DNA from: Rhodoferax sp.
GTDB taxonomy: Bacteria > Pseudomonadota > Gammaproteobacteria > Burkholderiales > Burkholderiaceae_C
DNA: 14,129 nt
Direction: 5' to 3'
Assembly: GCA_020048795.1 (NCBI GenBank)
Contig: JAIFMA010000093.1
Span: 1-14,129, forward strand
In this document: in pieces, positions 12,264-14,129 of the stretch
Numbering within the stretch: position 1 is the stretch's first letter
How the letters are laid out: every line of letters starts with the position of its first letter
Made by a program: the position numbers and the translations under genes
Notes under the pieces: model-generated
Seen by the model: only the letters and a program-made list of their open reading frames with translations
Databases searched by the model: none
Told to the model about the DNA's origin: nothing

Positions 12264-14129
12264 TTATGAAGGTTCACTGCACTGCCTGGTGGCGATGGGC
12301 TGTGGATTGGTCACCTCTGACAGCAGGTGCTGCGGCCCCGGGCGGCCAAAGAAATAGCCCTGAAATGCATCGCAGCCAATACCGGCCAGAAAATCACGCT
12401 GCGCGGCGCTCTCCACGCCTTCGGCAATCACCTCCATGTTGAGGCTGTGGCCCAGCGTCACGATGGTGCGGGCAATGGCGGCGTCGTTGGGGTCGCTTAG
12501 CAGGTCACGCACAAACGACTGGTCAATCTTGAGCTGGTCCAGCGGCAATCGTTTCAGGTAGCACAACGACGAATAGCCGGTGCCGAAGTCGTCCAGCGAA
12601 AACCTGACCCCGTGGCGCTTGAGCTCGGTCATCTTGGCAATGACATCTTCCACATTGGTGATCATCAGGCTTTCGGTCAACTCCAGTTTGAGCCGCTGCG
12701 GGTTGGCGTTCGTGGCGGCCAGCACGGCTAGCACCTGGGCCACAAAATCCGCTTGGTGAAACTGCATGGCACTGATATTTACCGCTACGCCAATCTGTGC
12801 CATGCCGCTGTGCCGTGCCCAGCGGGCCAGTTGCAGACAGGCGGCCTCCAGCACCCATACGCCCAGCGGCAGGATCAGGCCGGTATCTTCGGCCAGACCA
12901 ATGAATTCGCCAGGCGACATCAGGCCGCGCTGCGGATGCTGCCAGCGCACCAGGGCTTCTGCCCCTGCCAGATGCCCAGCGATGTTCATCTGGGGTTGGT
13001 AATGCAGCAGTAGCTGGCCGTGCGCCAGTGCGTCCCGCAAATCGGTGGCCAGGATGGCCCGGGCCGCCGCATCCGCCTGCAATCGCGGGTCAAAAAAGCG
13101 CAGCGTGTTGCGCCCGGCCGCCTTGGCCTGGTACATGGCCAGGTCGGCCCGCCTGAGCGGCTCATGCAGGTTTTCGTACTGGTCGTCGCCAAACAGCGTG
13201 GCCCCAATGCTGGGGGTGCAGAGGCAGGCATGGCTGCCAAGCTGATAGACCTGGTTGAGCGCCGCCAATACCTTCTCGCCCACGGATTGGACTTGTTTGG
13301 CGGCATCGACAGCGTCGGCGCTCAGGTTTTCGACCAGCAGCACAAATTCGTCACCACCCAGGCGCGCCACGGTGTCGCACTCGCGCACGCAGGTCTTCAG
13401 TCGTGCCCCCACCTGCGCCAGTAGCAGATCGCCCTGGTCGTGGCCCAGGGTGTCGTTGAGGGTCTTGAAGTCGTCCAGATCGATAAACAGCAGCGCTCCT
13501 GTGCGTTGACGACGTATGGCTGCGGTCACTGCCTGCGCCAGCCGGTCCATCAGCAAACGGCGATTTGGCAGGCCGGTCAGCACATCGTAAAAGGCCAGGC
13601 TCAGAATGGTTTCTTCGGCGGTCTTGCGAGCGCTGATGTCGGCAAACGTGCCCACATGGTACACCGCACCCGACTTGCGCCGGTTCCAGATTTCACCCTG
13701 CCAGCCACCGGTTTGTGTCACGCTGGTCCAGATCGCTGCATAAAAGGCCGGATCGTGACGGTCCGACTTCAGCAGACGGGGTGTCTGCCCCACCGCTTCT
13801 TCTGATCCGTAGCCGGTGATCTCGCAAAAAGCCCGGTTGACCTGCAGGATGACCTTGTCAGCGTCGGTGATGATCATGCCCAACTGGCACTCAAAGGCAG
13901 CGGCGCCAATGCGCAGGCTTTCGTCACGTTGCGCCAGTGTCATCAGCAAGCGGTTGAAGCCACCAATCAGCTCGCCAATTTCGTCCGGCCGGGCGATTGC
14001 CAACGGGTGAGGGGGTCGCTGGCTGGCCAGTTGGTCGGCCACCTCGGCGGCGGCGGACAGCAGCGGTGAGAGTTGGCGGCGCAACATGGCCCAGGTCAGC
14101 ACGGCGGCCAGCCCGCTCATCAGCAGGGT
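12264..14129 (-). CDS. HAMP-PAS-GGDEF-EAL cyclic-di-GMP signalling protein, 5' end beyond window
   Basis: At least 621 residues, open through the right edge, so the N-terminal sensor and probably a membrane segment are missing. Counting from an internal Met at 14120: a HAMP-like linker (about 10-65, with PDEIGELIGGFNRLL), a PAS domain (about 72-165, with ITDADKVILQVNRAFCEITG and a PAC-like end GTFADISARK), a GGDEF domain (about 172-340) and an EAL domain (about 355-605). GGDEF is intact at 255-259, with an I-site RECD five residues upstream (246-249), so it can be both active and product-inhibited. The EAL domain retains GAEALVRW (388-390), VAVNIS, ELTES, DDFGTGYSSL (510 on), KIDQSF, EGVE and QGYFFG, so phosphodiesterase activity is also plausible. 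It is bifunctional on paper and its net activity is unknown. The gene ends at a TAA at 12264-12266 with no clear terminator. Confidence 0.95.
   Translation of the reverse strand, partial: TLLMSGLAAVLTWAMLRRQLSPLLSAAAEVADQLASQRPPHPLAIARPDEIGELIGGFNRLLMTLAQRDESLRIGAAAFECQLGMIITDADKVILQVNRAFCEITGYGSEEAVGQTPRLLKSDRHDPAFYAAIWTSVTQTGGWQGEIWNRRKSGAVYHVGTFADISARKTAEETILSLAFYDVLTGLPNRRLLMDRLAQAVTAAIRRQRTGALLFIDLDDFKTLNDTLGHDQGDLLLAQVGARLKTCVRECDTVARLGGDEFVLLVENLSADAVDAAKQVQSVGEKVLAALNQVYQLGSHACLCTPSIGATLFGDDQYENLHEPLRRADLAMYQAKAAGRNTLRFFDPRLQADAAARAILATDLRDALAHGQLLLHYQPQMNIAGHLAGAEALVRWQHPQRGLMSPGEFIGLAEDTGLILPLGVWVLEAACLQLARWARHSGMAQIGVAVNISAMQFHQADFVAQVLAVLAATNANPQRLKLELTESLMITNVEDVIAKMTELKRHGVRFSLDDFGTGYSSLCYLKRLPLDQLKIDQSFVRDLLSDPNDAAIARTIVTLGHSLNMEVIAEGVESAAQRDFLAGIGCDAFQGYFFGRPGPQHLLSEVTNPQPIATRQCSEPS

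Overview
The window reads as chromosomal DNA of a betaproteobacterium of the Burkholderiales, most likely Comamonadaceae (Rhodoferax/Polaromonas-like). This is inferred from GC-rich codon use, from the DUF1841 and outer-membrane protein types, and from short interspersed repeats of a kind I associate with that family. No rRNA, tRNA or CRISPR was seen.

Left edge (1-950): a scar of mobile-element debris. On the minus strand a piece of an IS110-family transposase is joined out of frame to a tyrosine recombinase (integrase) that has lost both ends. Just downstream, on the plus strand, lie the last 22 codons of a second copy of the substrate-binding protein gene that follows intact. A tandem paralogue was apparently destroyed here.

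Centre (958-8755, all plus strand): an AfuA/FbpA-type ABC importer (binding protein, double-domain permease, ATPase), then transaldolase (tal), glucose-6-phosphate isomerase (pgi) and a YihX-like HAD phosphatase. Gaps are 105, 21, 39, 63 and 160 bases. The binding protein lacks an obvious iron-binding tyrosine pair and carries a His-Asp ... Glu pattern like the one I recall for the sugar-phosphate binder AfuA. Together with tal and pgi this suggests, as a hypothesis, import of hexose/heptose phosphates feeding the pentose-phosphate and Entner-Doudoroff routes, rather than ferric iron uptake.

Right part: a minus-strand lipoprotein alpha/beta hydrolase overlaps the HAD gene tail to tail and faces, across about 22 bases, a small predicted outer-membrane protein. 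Then comes a roughly 510-base stretch without an intact gene, holding a nested palindromic element, a remnant of a small winged-helix-like gene, a hairpin and a short interspersed repeat. It is followed by a TauE/SafE-family permease divergent (20 bases) from a DUF1841 gene, a roughly 410-base intergenic stretch, and a HAMP-PAS-GGDEF-EAL protein cut by the right edge.

The least expected observation is a 44-bp repeat found outside genes at 10575 that also occurs inside pgi, in frame (32 of 44 identities without gaps), with a weaker third relative inside the DUF1841 gene.
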